This document shows positions 39,556 to 51,500 of a stretch of 59,563 nucleotides of DNA, in pieces. The position numbers were made by a program, and so were the translations under genes. Where the stretch lies: the NCBI GenBank assembly GCA_001839685.1, contig MLAK01000818.1, forward strand, positions 1 through 59,563, written 5' to 3'. The DNA comes from Tritrichomonas foetus. Its lineage: Eukaryota; Parabasalia; Tritrichomonadida; Tritrichomonadidae. Every line of letters starts with the position of its first letter. Position 1 is the first letter of the stretch. The notes beneath the pieces are model-generated. The model did no database searches and was not told the origin of the DNA. It was given only the letters and a program-made list of their open reading frames with translations.

Positions 39556-40350
39556 GTATATATGGTATGGTCAAGTTCATCAACTGTATGGACATTTCAT
39601 TGTTTTTTCACGCCACTTCCACTAATTTATATTCTATCAATCATATCAAAGTGAATTCAATTTTTGAATCAATTATACTCTTAAAAAGTTGATGGTAAAT
39701 CCCATATTTAATTGATGATTATCTTAACTTTTAAAAGATAAAATGATTTTAAAATCAGAAATCTTACTATTTAACTCATACTATATAAAATATCAAAATA
39801 TTTATGAATTTGAAAGGTAAATATCTGAGTTGTAAAATTTTCTTTTTTCTTTTTCAGATATTTCCCAGACGATTGCTTTGCAAATGTATTTATTTACGAC
39901 ATGTAGTATATTGCAATGTATTTAAATATTAGAGCGATCTTTTGATAAAAGATATGCTCACTACTTGTTATTCTTCAAAAAAATCATTAAACAGATAACT
40001 TTTTGAATTCAATTCTCAATAATTCACAAAATAATTCTATAACATTGATTTACAACAATTTTGCTAAAAATCCAACGGAAACTCGGAAAATAATGTTCAA
40101 GAAACTTGATCTTAAATATCTGATCACTTGGTTGAGATGATCATCTCTGAAAAAAACGACCGAAGGTGTTTCTTACAATTTTCCAATTATATTTATTACA
40201 AACAAAATCAAAATTCAAAAAAATACTGATGGGAAATTGAATTATCTACGTTAACTATCATTCTCAAATGACAATCCTTTTATCAAAAAGTAGGAGATTA
40301 TATCATATATATTCAATTTCCTTCACACATTTCTTGTCGCCGATTTCATC
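39556..40350. other. AT-rich intergenic region
   Basis: Contains a TCACA initiator at 40323-40327 for the downstream Tubby gene. Nothing else recognised. Confidence 0.45.
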
Positions 40351-41526
40351 ATGAGTTTATACACGATAACCTTTAGCGATTCAAGCGACAGTTCAAGTGA
40401 CGATGTACCTTACGTGTCAAAGGTCAATAGTCGCCCTCCAAATTCACGACAGTTCTTGAATCGAAGACCATATCCAAAAAAATCAAGTACGATTGTCAAA
40501 ACTGTCCAAATCCAAGCACCATTGGTCGAATTCAAAGCCGAGTCAAATCAGTCCAAAAAAAGTAAACGACCTGAAAAGGCGAATTCTGCAAATTTAAATG
40601 GGCAAAACTTAAATCATTCGATAAGTAATCACGCCAGCAATTTATCTGATCAAGAATTTATGCGGAAAACCCGAAATGATGACGATGTTGAGTCGCCTTC
40701 AAAGATTCATCCAACTAATAATAATAATCACCCGATTATTCAATCAAATGCCTCTCAAAATGAAAAGCAAACTCAGAAAGATACAAATTCAGTAGTTATC
40801 GACCGACAAGATTCAAACCTTAATGCTGAAAACGTCACTACAAATAATAATTTATTCAATGATTCAAATAATTCACCAAAAAAAATTTCAACCGAACAAA
40901 GTAATTCAAATGAATCACGAATGATTAATGCTTCCAAAAATATCATCAATATAAAATCGGCATCTGAAGACGAACGTATCTTCGACTTTTTCAGAGTAGA
41001 TCGTTCTCAAAATAGTCTTGGAAAGAAGCAAAAATTTACACTTTTCAATGGCGATTCAAAAATTCTAATGACAGCAGTAGCCAAAGGTCAAAATGTCGAA
41101 ATATTTAATCCTGAGAAGAACGAAATTATTGGAACGCTTTTAATTACCGAAAAGAAATCCTTATTTTCGGTTCGTAGAGGAAACATTTACGGAGAGGAAC
41201 TTCTTGTTATTCAATACAAATCGCATGAAGATACAATGCCGAGATCATTGAAATTAAACTTTTTTGTGCCGATGAATGGTGTTCCAGAAACACTCAGAAA
41301 CAGGAAGCCCAAACGAGGAAACTTTGGAACTTGGAATTTGAACTATGGAAAACGAAAAGTGATGTCGAGCATCAAAAATGCAATTTTAGTTGATCACTTT
41401 GATAAAGAATTTTTGGTTATGGGAAAAATTGCTGCCAATTCTCTTTCAGTTGAAGCCATTCCTAGTTTTGACCCACTTTGTGTATTTGCCGTTGCTCTAT
41501 CATCATTTTTGAATCCACATGCATAA
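40351..41526 (+). CDS. Tubby-like domain protein
   Basis: 391 residues. The first ~200 are disordered and rich in Asn, Ser and Asp. The C-terminal ~185 residues (about 205-391) fit a Tubby domain: FTLFNGDSKILMTAVAKG, an R-x-LKLNFFVP segment, NAILVDHFDKEFLVMGKI, and the diagnostic ending FDPLCVFAVALSSFL. Tubby domains are beta-barrels round a central helix that bind phosphoinositides, usually PI(4,5)P2, and in animals link membrane cargo to cilia. A phosphoinositide-dependent role at the plasma membrane or flagella would be in line with the family. The domain is shorter than the animal one. The ATG at 40351 follows TCACA and TTTCATC. Confidence 0.8.
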   Translation: MSLYTITFSDSSDSSSDDVPYVSKVNSRPPNSRQFLNRRPYPKKSSTIVKTVQIQAPLVEFKAESNQSKKSKRPEKANSANLNGQNLNHSISNHASNLSDQEFMRKTRNDDDVESPSKIHPTNNNNHPIIQSNASQNEKQTQKDTNSVVIDRQDSNLNAENVTTNNNLFNDSNNSPKKISTEQSNSNESRMINASKNIINIKSASEDERIFDFFRVDRSQNSLGKKQKFTLFNGDSKILMTAVAKGQNVEIFNPEKNEIIGTLLITEKKSLFSVRRGNIYGEELLVIQYKSHEDTMPRSLKLNFFVPMNGVPETLRNRKPKRGNFGTWNLNYGKRKVMSSIKNAILVDHFDKEFLVMGKIAANSLSVEAIPSFDPLCVFAVALSSFLNPHA

Positions 41527-42083
41527 TTTTTAATATTAATTATCCAATTTTTGATTAATGGATAACTTGGTGTTTTATTAAGAGCAGAGTAAATATATGC
41601 TCAAACAGCGGATAAATTTCATTTGTAGATTTTGCCATAAAAATATTTGTAGATTACTTTTCTTCATTTTTATTACTATTATTATTCATTAAACTGGGGG
41701 AAAAAAAATATGTTGTAGATTATCATTCAAATGTGGTTGACTCCGAGGAAATATGTTAACTTTAAAAATATGTCAAATCACGAAACTGAATTAAATATTC
41801 GTGTAATATTGATATTAATGAATCAATAAATTTCTCATTTTTTTGGATTTAAAGAAACAATTTGTGAATATTCAATTAATAATTAGTTGATATTGTGAAA
41901 GTATACAACCTAGACTTCTAACTTTAGATATTTGTGAATATTGTAATATGATGTGTATTCTTATAAAAAACGTCATTTTTCATTTTTTGAACAATTTTGT
42001 CTTTTTGAAATAAATATAAGCCTCAATCCGCCATCGTACATCACTATTTAAGTTTTCACAAGTGTGATATTGTTACTAATTGT
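41527..42083. other. AT-rich intergenic region
   Basis: Downstream flank of the Tubby gene. No gene or repeat recognised. Confidence 0.45.
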
Positions 42084-42348
42084 TTGTTGTATTTTACTAA
42101 AGTTCGATTTTTTCGTGGACGCGTCGCTTTTTGGCATAATATGTCATATTTGTTAGAAAAGAACTTCTTCAGTCAGGAAAAATATCTCAGAACATACATT
42201 ATGACACTATCCAAGGATTTGCAAGTGTCCCAAAGAACTTCATGCCCAAAAACGAGAATTTATTGATGTGGATCAAACTGAAAAGTTAAAAGCCGAAATT
42301 CAATTTCATGCTAAAGATCAAGCCCTTACCAATCGAGAAAAAATGTAA
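42084..42348 (+). pseudogene. possible gene remnant
   Basis: One frame gives coding-like pieces separated by stops: KFDFFVDASLFGIICHIC, then, ending at TAA 42346-42348, CPKELHAQKREFIDVDQTEK followed by LKAEIQFHAKDQ. A second frame across the first part is also open (42084-42266), so the correct frame is uncertain. Base composition is slightly less AT-rich than the flanks. Family not recognised; it may be a gene fragment or part of a lost mobile element. Confidence 0.3.
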
Positions 42349-43363
42349 ATCGCTTATTTTCCAGGACAAGAGAGATCACTAAGAAATATAATAATAATTA
42401 TACATTGATCAATGAGTGTTGTCACCAACGCGCTAAAGTTACTTCGTGAGGTTAAAGAACCAGATATGAAGATTTAGTCATTATATCAATATTTCATTTG
42501 GACCATATTTTTGTCAACGAGATCAAACTGACATCAGATGCGAAGATTTGGTCAATATTTTATTTACCCGATTTTGGACAGTCCATCAAATTGATTTGAT
42601 TATGTTTCAAGTGCGAAATTTCCTATTTAATCAAGCGAATTGCCAAAAATTGAAGCCAGAAAAAAAAATAGCCAGTCATGTGACATCTTAAAACTTCAAT
42701 ATGAAAAAAAACTGAAATTAAGGATTAATCCTTGAGGAAAGTTGATCATTTCAACGGTTAGATATATAACCACATTTTACATCGATAAAATTCATTTAAA
42801 TTTATCTCAAAAGTCTTAAACATAGGCACATAATTTTTTGATACTTCTATTCAATTATCTGAGAACATATCAATAGAATTGAGACGACGATATGCTGTGA
42901 AAACTTAACTTTATTTGACCTTGTAATAGACAGATTCTATGTAATTTGACCTTTTAATGTTTCATAGTAAAACATTTGTATTATAATTTGAATGGCCTAA
43001 GAATTTTTAATCATCCGTGAATAATTTAAAAACATGACTAAATCAAACTTTTTCAATTTTTCATTCTGACATTATTCCAAAACAAAGAAAAAGTTATAAG
43101 AAATATATATGTTCAGGATCAGTGAGTATTCAAAATTTATTTGTGATTTTTTGCAATTGTGTAATCAAGATATTTAAATATCTTGGTAATTTTACTGTAT
43201 TTTTTATTTTATTTATATATCATTGCATATATGTTTAATATCTAAATATATAAGTTGAAATAATATATATTATAGGAAACAATTCAGAGATATGTTCATA
43301 TGTTAAATTGAATATTTGTGCGGTGGTTACAATCGTCACTTTGGGACAATACTATTTATTCGA
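42349..43363. other. AT-rich intergenic region
   Basis: No gene recognised. TCACTT at about 43336 is a plausible initiator for the GT17 relic that follows. Confidence 0.4.
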
Positions 43364-44262
43364 ATGATTACAAATTCAATCATTTTTCTCTTTTTGATAT
43401 GCGGTCTTTATTCTATGAATGGATTTCACCTTTATCGATCTCAAAAAGGAGAGCAAAAATTCTTTTACCGGTCAATTAATGTCACTGAGATTATATTTCG
43501 AGCCAATTTTATTGTAGATCTTTCTAAAAAATCAAATAATCATGACCAAGATAAACAAACTGAACAGAAAGAACAAATAGCAGAGAAAAATAATACTCAA
43601 CAGCCAGCAAATCGCGAAAACATATCTCATATCAGAACAATAGAAGAAATCTATTTGGAAAACATTTATGACGATTTCAATTCATATCCAAATATAAATC
43701 ATGCTGATATCGACAATCATCCACTTGTTCAAAAAGTGAAAGGATTAAATTTCAAAGATACCGTGAGAGAATTAAAATTAACGCGGCAACTTTCATCTCT
43801 GAATGAAACTGAGCGAGGTGCCATAGTTAAAATCATTAGTGATTTTTCCATTCTCGAACCATTAATAGAAGCAGATGCAAAATGTCAAGCAGAAATTCAA
43901 AGCTCCACTAAATGTGAAGATTATTCACAAAATTTAGGACCAGAACGAAGTAAACCTATTAAAATTGGACATTTGCTTCTTTTTGGGTTTGAATCAGATG
44001 TCTTAGAAATTCATTTACATGAAATTTATGATTTTGTTGATAAAATCTTTATTACAGAAGCAGAACGAACACATTTTATGAATTGAAACTTGAAATGATG
44101 AAGTTTATTGACAAATGGAGTCAATCTTTAAGATATCAAAATATACCAAATAAAAATCTTGGAACCCCTCCATATATAATTCCATGGTGGTTGAAATGTA
44201 ATCAGAAACGATATGCCTCATTTTTCGATGATTATGAAACTCTTGATCAGCGTTATGAATGA
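43364..44262 (+). pseudogene. GT17-type N-acetylglucosaminyltransferase relic
   Basis: The ATG at 43364 opens a type II membrane-protein start (MITNSIIFLFLICGLYSMNG, signal anchor) and a stem with Asn/Gln/Lys. At about residue 210 the GT17 signature begins: LLFGFESDVLEIHLHEIYDF followed by VDKIFITEAERTHF, as in MGAT3-type beta-1,4-mannosyl-glycoprotein GlcNAc-transferases. The frame then stops at TGA 44084-44086. After a shift, coding continues as YELKLEMMKFIDKWS and TPPYIIPWWLKCNQKRYASF to a stop at 44260-44262; the rest of the catalytic domain, including the expected metal-binding DxD, is missing. So this copy is frameshifted and truncated. It would have acted in the Golgi on N-glycans. A sequencing indel could explain the shift but not the missing end. 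Confidence 0.7.
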
Positions 44263-44864
44263 ATCCGTCTCGAGCTTTTATCAATTACCACCTTCTTGAA
44301 AAAAGTATGTATTTTTTATACCAGACATTTGTAATTAATAAATAAACTTGTATTGATATTACTTTTTTTATCTCTTCATTATTAATTTAATTATTTCAAC
44401 AAATGAGGAAATTACTAATACTAATAAAATGATTGTGTTGGAGTAGATGATGTCAATAAAAAAAAATTAGCATCTCTAAACATTCTAAACCACTCAAATC
44501 TGAAATTCCTCTCTAATCTATATGAATCACATATTTATTATCTGAGAGATATCTTCGCATTTTCTATTTGCGTATTTTTACCCTTTCTTTTGAAATTTGT
44601 TATTTGATCTTATGTGTGTTCTCTGCTAGGTTAAACATTAAGTATTATTATCTTTTCATTCTCAGTAAAATCTAAATCAATTATGATCGATAAATGGTAA
44701 AAAACCATTTCTGATTTATCAATACATTATAAACTAAAACAACACAAAATCACAATAATAAAAGTAGAAGTTACAATTAAAAAAAAAATAAAATAAAATA
44801 AAAACATTGGTTTTTAAAAACCTCTTCCTTCAAAAAATTACAAATAATAAGAATAATTAATTAA
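44263..44864. other. AT-rich intergenic region
   Basis: 600 bases after the GT17 relic. No continuation of the glycosyltransferase domain could be found, nor any other gene. Confidence 0.45.
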
Positions 44865-47153
44865 CTATTCATGATAATTCTGCTCAACTTCAGCTTCATC
44901 ATCACCCACTGTACTTGCATGACCGTACTCTTTGTTATTAATAGAATCAATATGAAACATTTCCTTTTGGAATGGTGTAAAAGTGGCAAATCTCAATTTG
45001 AACACATTTTCGCGCGGATCAAATGATTCAAGAGGTGCAACATTAACAGATTTAACGCCTTCGTAAGCTCTTTTATCAATCATTATATTAAATGGTTCTG
45101 AACGAGAGAGTTCAAATCTGAAGTTGATAATTACATCATGTCTTGCGTTATCTGTTGAATTTGGATTTCTGGCAATTTGCATCATTAAAAAGCCGTCGGT
45201 CGGTTGCGAGTGAAGATTTGCTTCAGCGTTCCATAGAGCAATCGATGTAATTCTTTCATTGTCCATTTCAACTCTTTCGTTGGCGGCTGTTCTAAAGTTC
45301 AAATTTGCGCTCCTCGGTCTACTTGATGATTCATCGGTGAATTTTCCAGTGTGTTTATTGACGAATTGATTTCCGATATGTAATGAAAGTATCATTGGCA
45401 CTATGACGAACTTATCCGGCTGATCTTTAAACTCAATAATACATTTCCAAACTGGTATAGAAACAATACTATTGGCATAGAGCAAAAAGTGTTGAATTCC
45501 AATCTTCAAAATATTTGAAGGAGAAGGATCAGAAAACCAAAGATTCGATGAGTAAACCTCTTTTTCGGTCTCATCTTCCACTTCAGGCATAAAAGCTTCG
45601 CTATTATCATTTAAGACTGGTGCAATATCATTAATGGTCTGATATAAATTTGAAATCAATTGGTGGTACATAGGATCATTTTTAGAGAGGAACCTAGAAA
45701 TGATTCCACTTGTTGTTGGGATATAAAAGAACTTAAAGCTAACTGATCTTTGGAATTCATTTGAATTTGGAATCGAAAGAAGCAAACTCAGTAGAATGGA
45801 AACAATAAAAGAATCATCACCAATCAAAACAATATTTTGCTCATAAAAATTCGGAAACTGGTCTTTAAAGTGAGTTTGGATTGGTTTAATGACATTATTG
45901 ACAAAAGCAGACTTGGAAAGGAAATTATGAATGTATAAATTGGAATGACTATTATCTGTTGTCGAATTTGTTGCAGAGTTTGTTGTAAAGAATTGTTGGA
46001 GATTGGAAGAATCCAATCCAAAATGAGCAGGAAATCGAATTGCTTTAATCGGAACAGAAATAGGATCCAGTTGGCATGCTAAATCAATATCATTTGGTAA
46101 ATCACTTGTCATTTTTTCTTTAAGTCTTTCTAAGTATTTCTTAGACATTTTCATATGTGAAAATGTATGGAAACAATCTTTTACTGGCATTTTTTGAGAA
46201 CATCTGCAATTGGCTTTAACGAAGTATCTAACAAAGTTAACAATCGTTTCGGAAAGTGATGTTTGCTGTGCTGGAGAAACGAGTCTGTTTGCAATAAAAG
46301 AATGACTTGCGTCAAATAAAATTGGAATTTCACCTAGTTCTGACATTTGACAAGCATTTTTTAATAAATTGAAATAAGCAGCACCAATTATTTCAGTTTC
46401 TAAATCGAAAATGAGGCCAATTTGAGTAGCAAGTGTAGAAATTGGATCTTCAACACCTAAAAGTGGTATTAAATATTCTTTAATTACTGGAATTTTGTTT
46501 TCATTCATTCCTGGAAAAGATGAAATAATAAACTTCAATAAATGCAAAAGCTGGATTCGTGAACTATCACATGTATGGTTAACAAAAAGGCTCTGAAAAG
46601 TTGTGTAAATTGTGTACTTGGCCGTTTCATTTGAATGAAGTTGTGATATGAGATTTATAAAACAAAAAAGTGGCAACGTTTGCTTCAAAATTGAACTACT
46701 GTGTTTTGAAATTAATGGTGAAATTATCGACTCAAGAAGCTGGGGAGGAGACGTTAAAAAATTATCGATGTAATCTAAAACTTCATTTAAACCGTAAATA
46801 TTTTTGTCTCTGATTGATTCTGTTGTTAATTTCCATGTTTTTGGAGGAAACGTTCTCAAATAAGTGACGCAAAGATGAAGTAAAGTTTTAATATAGGTTT
46901 TCGTCTCCTTGTGAAGTGAATCGGATGATGAGTTTTGAATATCTTGAACTGAGCGTTCGAGTGCACCAACCATTTCGAGAAAATACATTTCTGCAAAGGA
47001 TTGATTTCTGATATCATGCCAAAAGTCGCATTCGATCCATGGTGCAATTGAATATGTTGAATCGCGGAGTAGTTTGAAATAATGGGATAAAGCATTATAT
47101 GAGAAATTTGATGATGCTACCAGAAAAGCAGAAGCGTCATTTCTTTCACTCAT
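44865..47153 (-). CDS. PI3K class IB regulatory subunit (p101/p84)-like protein
   Basis: 762 residues. The N-terminal ~330 are helical repeats. The centre has IVLIGDDSFIVSILLSLLL followed by FKFFYIPT, SRFLSKNDPMYHQLISNLY and IGIQHFLLYANSIVSIPVWK. This order, GDD then a FYIP strand, a DPWY-like segment and a YA-N-IPVW strand, parallels the conserved block of p101/p84 (PIK3R5/PIK3R6), the G-beta-gamma-responsive partners of PI3K-gamma. The C-terminal ~150 residues are strand-rich. If right, this would be a protist adaptor for a PI3-kinase. I rely on recalled family features without alignment, so the assignment is moderate. No signal peptide or membrane segment. The ATG at 47153 opens the frame. 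Confidence 0.5.
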   Translation of the reverse strand: MSERNDASAFLVASSNFSYNALSHYFKLLRDSTYSIAPWIECDFWHDIRNQSFAEMYFLEMVGALERSVQDIQNSSSDSLHKETKTYIKTLLHLCVTYLRTFPPKTWKLTTESIRDKNIYGLNEVLDYIDNFLTSPPQLLESIISPLISKHSSSILKQTLPLFCFINLISQLHSNETAKYTIYTTFQSLFVNHTCDSSRIQLLHLLKFIISSFPGMNENKIPVIKEYLIPLLGVEDPISTLATQIGLIFDLETEIIGAAYFNLLKNACQMSELGEIPILFDASHSFIANRLVSPAQQTSLSETIVNFVRYFVKANCRCSQKMPVKDCFHTFSHMKMSKKYLERLKEKMTSDLPNDIDLACQLDPISVPIKAIRFPAHFGLDSSNLQQFFTTNSATNSTTDNSHSNLYIHNFLSKSAFVNNVIKPIQTHFKDQFPNFYEQNIVLIGDDSFIVSILLSLLLSIPNSNEFQRSVSFKFFYIPTTSGIISRFLSKNDPMYHQLISNLYQTINDIAPVLNDNSEAFMPEVEDETEKEVYSSNLWFSDPSPSNILKIGIQHFLLYANSIVSIPVWKCIIEFKDQPDKFVIVPMILSLHIGNQFVNKHTGKFTDESSSRPRSANLNFRTAANERVEMDNERITSIALWNAEANLHSQPTDGFLMMQIARNPNSTDNARHDVIINFRFELSRSEPFNIMIDKRAYEGVKSVNVAPLESFDPRENVFKLRFATFTPFQKEMFHIDSINNKEYGHASTVGDDEAEVEQNYHE

Positions 47154-48524
47154 TTTATCTTCGAATTCACCTTACGATCAGATATTTCACCTTTTATATG
47201 TCATATTAAGATAAGAGTTATTTTATCACATCGTATAAAGATCGCTTTTTGACCCAAGATTGATCTCATTTTTTTATATGATGTGTAGGTAACTTTCACT
47301 AGAATAAATGTGCTATTTTTAAGGAATTTCTACCAAGCATTTTCGAAAAATGACTTTTTTATGAAACATTTTTTTTTCTAAAATTCATTTTTCAGAAGGT
47401 GCGAATAACTTTTTTTTGAAAATTAATTTTTATTTGATATTGACATTATATGGTTAATAAATTGGCAATAATATATTGCAAATAAAGATTGTTTTTTCTG
47501 TGATTTTTTGAAGTTTGGGGAAATTGAATAGACATTCAAAAAGTTTCACCAAAAAACATCCTTTTTTACAGATATTGGTAGAAGCAGAGGAATACTTTGA
47601 AAATGTGATATATTTATATTATATTATATTTATTGAAATTCTACGAAGAATTATCGCGAAATAATGAAAATTCGAGTTTTTTAGGAATTTTATTTCATTT
47701 TCTATTCAATTTTTTTCAGAAAAGAATGTTGTGTTAGAATATGAGTGTTCAAAAATAAGTGGTCTATCATAAATATACATGGTATTTATTTGTAATTATA
47801 CTCGAAAAAATTAGAAAATATTAAGCAGATGATGTGTAAAAATTCAAAAATAAAAAAACTCTTTGGTGTACAGAACGGCCTATTCATTATTTTCTTAATT
47901 TCACTTGATAAAAATAAATTATATCAAAAATAATTAGGGTTTGGGGTTAGAGATCCTGAAAAATTGAAAAACCACGGTTTTAGAAATTATTATTTTTTCT
48001 ACCCTTTAAAACCATTTAAACTTCAAATTAATTATATATTCATAATATTTAAATATAAATAAGATTATACTATGAAATTTAAATCAAATTAATAATTTTT
48101 TACTGAAAAAAAATCCAATATCATTTTTCGAAATTGTCAAGTGACCAAGCTGCTGAACAATTTAATAATCATATATCGATAGTCTATCTAGTATGTAACG
48201 ATGCAGTGTTTTTCTTTTTTCAAGAAACTTATCCTGTCTGGAGAAAAAGTTGATTCAAAATATCTTTATACGATGTATTTTATCTATTTTTTGACATACA
48301 ATTCACCTTTTATAGGTGATTTGGGAAATCAAATAATAAAAGATGAATTTGAAATAAACCAATGAATTATATAGCTCTAGAACACATCAATGATGAGTCA
48401 TCATTGTCGTTAAAATGAATATATTAAAAAAAAAATAATAAATAATCATAAATACGAACTCTATATTTATATAAAAAACACAAGCATGCGAGTATAAAAT
48501 TACAAACAAAAATAAACCACACAT
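47154..48524. other. 1.4-kb AT-rich intergenic region
   Basis: No gene recognised. It contains the perfect palindrome at 48388-48406 described separately. Confidence 0.45.
48388..48406. repeat. 19-bp perfect palindrome containing TGAGTCA
   Basis: CAATGATGA, G, TCATCATTG: nine-base arms round a single G. The centre TGAGTCA is an AP-1/Gcn4-type bZIP site. It lies about 120 bases beyond the stop of the protease gene. It may be a regulatory site, a small 3'-end hairpin, or chance. Confidence 0.6.
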
Positions 48525-51500
48525 CTAAAAAAGCATATTATATGTTTGAAACTTAATGTATGGTTTGACATAAGGATTCATTGAAAATTCTTTATCTTCA
48601 TTTTGAGTGCCATTCAAATTGTCATAATTCCCTTCATCACCACTTCCAAACTTATCATTTTGTACTTGTTCATGATCATTCAACTCAATATGCCAAATAT
48701 CTTGATCATTTGGACTTAGATTTTGTTGAAGGTCTAATTCTGTATTTTGTTGAGTAACTATTTGTGGATTTTGTTGATTATTTTGTTGAGAATCTGGTTG
48801 GTCTGTTGATGAATTTGGTATATAAACTGTATTGGAAAACCCACCGTCTGAAGTGTAGTAATACGGTAATAATGTGATATTTTCATTATCAGGTGCAGTT
48901 CGCGGAAAGTAAGGAGAAATTGGTTCAAAATATTGATTAGTATCTGCATTTTCAGGATAGATAATATTATTTCTATTTGAAATCGATGATGAAAAACTTG
49001 CAAGCGAAAATTCACAGTTAGATGAATATTCCGAATAATCTGAATAATAATTTTCACTGTCTCTATTTCTTCTATTTCTTCGTCCATTTCGATTTCGTCT
49101 TTCACATCTAGTTGATGTACAAATTGTTGACTGACTTGAAGAAGTTTGGGCTTCAACTTGGTTATTCCTAATTCTTCGTGCTCTTCGAACAATGAAACAA
49201 ACACCAATGAGAAGAACTATAATTATATTTAAGATAGGCATAATGTAAGCAATAGCATTTGTGGTTTTACCATCATCGTCAGATTTTGTGTTTTGATAAG
49301 CGATTTGAAATGTAAGGCCAAGTTCAACATCATAAGAACCAAAATTAGTATAAGAGAAAAATAAATTTGATCCTTTTGTAATGACAATACTTGACACTGG
49401 TGGGCCATTCAAAACATAAAAAGTCTCATTAAAAAATTTATAATATTCATAGCCATTCATTTTCTGGGGAAAAACATCAACAGCGAGTTTAAAAAGTAAA
49501 TAATTAGTATGAAATATTTCAGATAAGGATGATATAAATTTCATTGAATAGTAATCATTGTCAATTGATGTTGCAAAATATTTTGTTTGTCGAGGCTTCA
49601 GTGGAATTACATATGTTTGATTAGCAGATATTATTGTGGCAGTGTGCTGGCAAAATAATCCAGTTGAAAATGAACTGCAGACACATCCATTATCAAAATC
49701 GCCAACAACAGTACTTGTTGAATTACATAAATCATTTGGCCACACTCCCGAAATTTCTATGAGGTTTGAAATCGAACCAATAGCAACAAGAGCAACCGTA
49801 GTATTTATTGTTTCAGAAGTAGCTGCAGATGTCCTTAAGTAGATATGATAAATTCCTTTGGTGAGATTTTCTTTTTTAATAATAATTCTTTCGTTGGTAG
49901 AAAAAAGTTCTTCGGAATTATCATTAACATGAAAAATTGTGAGATTTTCGTTATGAGTGGCTGGTTTGACAATGAAAAGATCAACATCGATGTTTAAATC
50001 AATTGAAGTTGTTTCAATTTCTCTGTCTATGAAAGACATTGACACTATAAAGTCTCTATCAGTATCATCAATTGATATTTGATATGCTTTTGTGAGAGAA
50101 TTCTTCATGAAAATATTATCAACAAATAAAAGATTGGTTCCCGAAATTTCATTAATTAAATTTGCCATATTTGGACAGCCAAATCCCCAATCATTATCAG
50201 GAAGATCACTATTTGGATTTTCAGCAGATGCAATCAGCATTGCCCTCAGTAACATTGATGAACATCCACTTAAACCGAACTTCTTCTTCAAATATTCGTT
50301 GAGAAGTGCTGCAGATCCAGCAACTATTGATGATGCCATTGATGTCCCAGACAGTGAACAAATATTATCTGCATATCCACATGAACTTTGAATATTTGTT
50401 CCAGGAGCAACTATTTCAGGTTTAATTGATCCTAAATAATTAGGTCCTCGCCCAGAAAAGTCGGCGATCGTTAATTGGCTTGATTCGACTTTTGGGAGTA
50501 TAGTGATGTTTTTATTAACTATAAAAGAAATATCACTGTCCATTAATTCGATTCCAACCATTTCTTTATTTGAGCAAGAATTTGTGGGAAAACCTTTATT
50601 TGATCTATTTCTAGAATTATTTTTTGGATCAATATTGAATTTAGATTCGGAATTCAGTATTGAATGAAATTGGGAGCTAATTCTTGAATCAACTCGATAG
50701 TTAGAATTTTCATGTTTCATGATTGATTTCCTATTGTAATTTTCCATATCGATTTTAATAGCATCTCTAGGTTTAGAATTAAATCTGGTTTCTAAATGAA
50801 TTTTTGAGTTAGAATTTTTGGATTTAATAATCATTTTTCCACCTTTATTTCCAACATCAGTAATTTCATCGCAATTTGTTACAACAACGCAATAATCACT
50901 GAAATCATGAATTGTGTTTGAATATTGGATAACTTTCATATTATTCACGGCAAATGGAGTAATATGATTTGACATTTCATAGAAATTTGAAAACATTTCA
51001 TCATAAGAATAAGATAATATGGTTTCCCCACATTTAAGAATGAATTCAATGATTGGAGAAGTTAAAAATTTAGTTGTTGGCAAAGAACCAAGTGCTCCAA
51101 CAGTTAAAACATTTTTACAATCACCAGGTGATGACATAGTGTTCAAAAAAGTTTTATCATTATTGTTGCCAGCAGGTACAATTAACAAAATATTAGGATT
51201 ATTCGATGCCTCTTCATTCAAAATGATACTCATGGCTCCAGTTGTTGAAGAAGATGATGATGATGATAAAGAAGAAAATGAAAATAATGCAATTTTTGAT
51301 TTTTGATTTTTCATAACATTAATCGATTCTTTAATAATTTGAGACGAAAAAGTTGAAGATTCAAGTTCAACAAAAATAGATTTGGCATTTTTTGCCACGC
51401 CATCATAAAGCGCTAAATTTATTGAAGAATTAATTGATTTTCCAAGAACTGTTGTTAAAACATGGCTTCCATGATCAGGATTGAGGCCTGAAATTCCATT

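Noticed and set aside
48758..49207. 149-codon minus-strand ORF
   Set aside because: A shifted frame inside the Asn/Gln-rich tail of the subtilisin-family protease.
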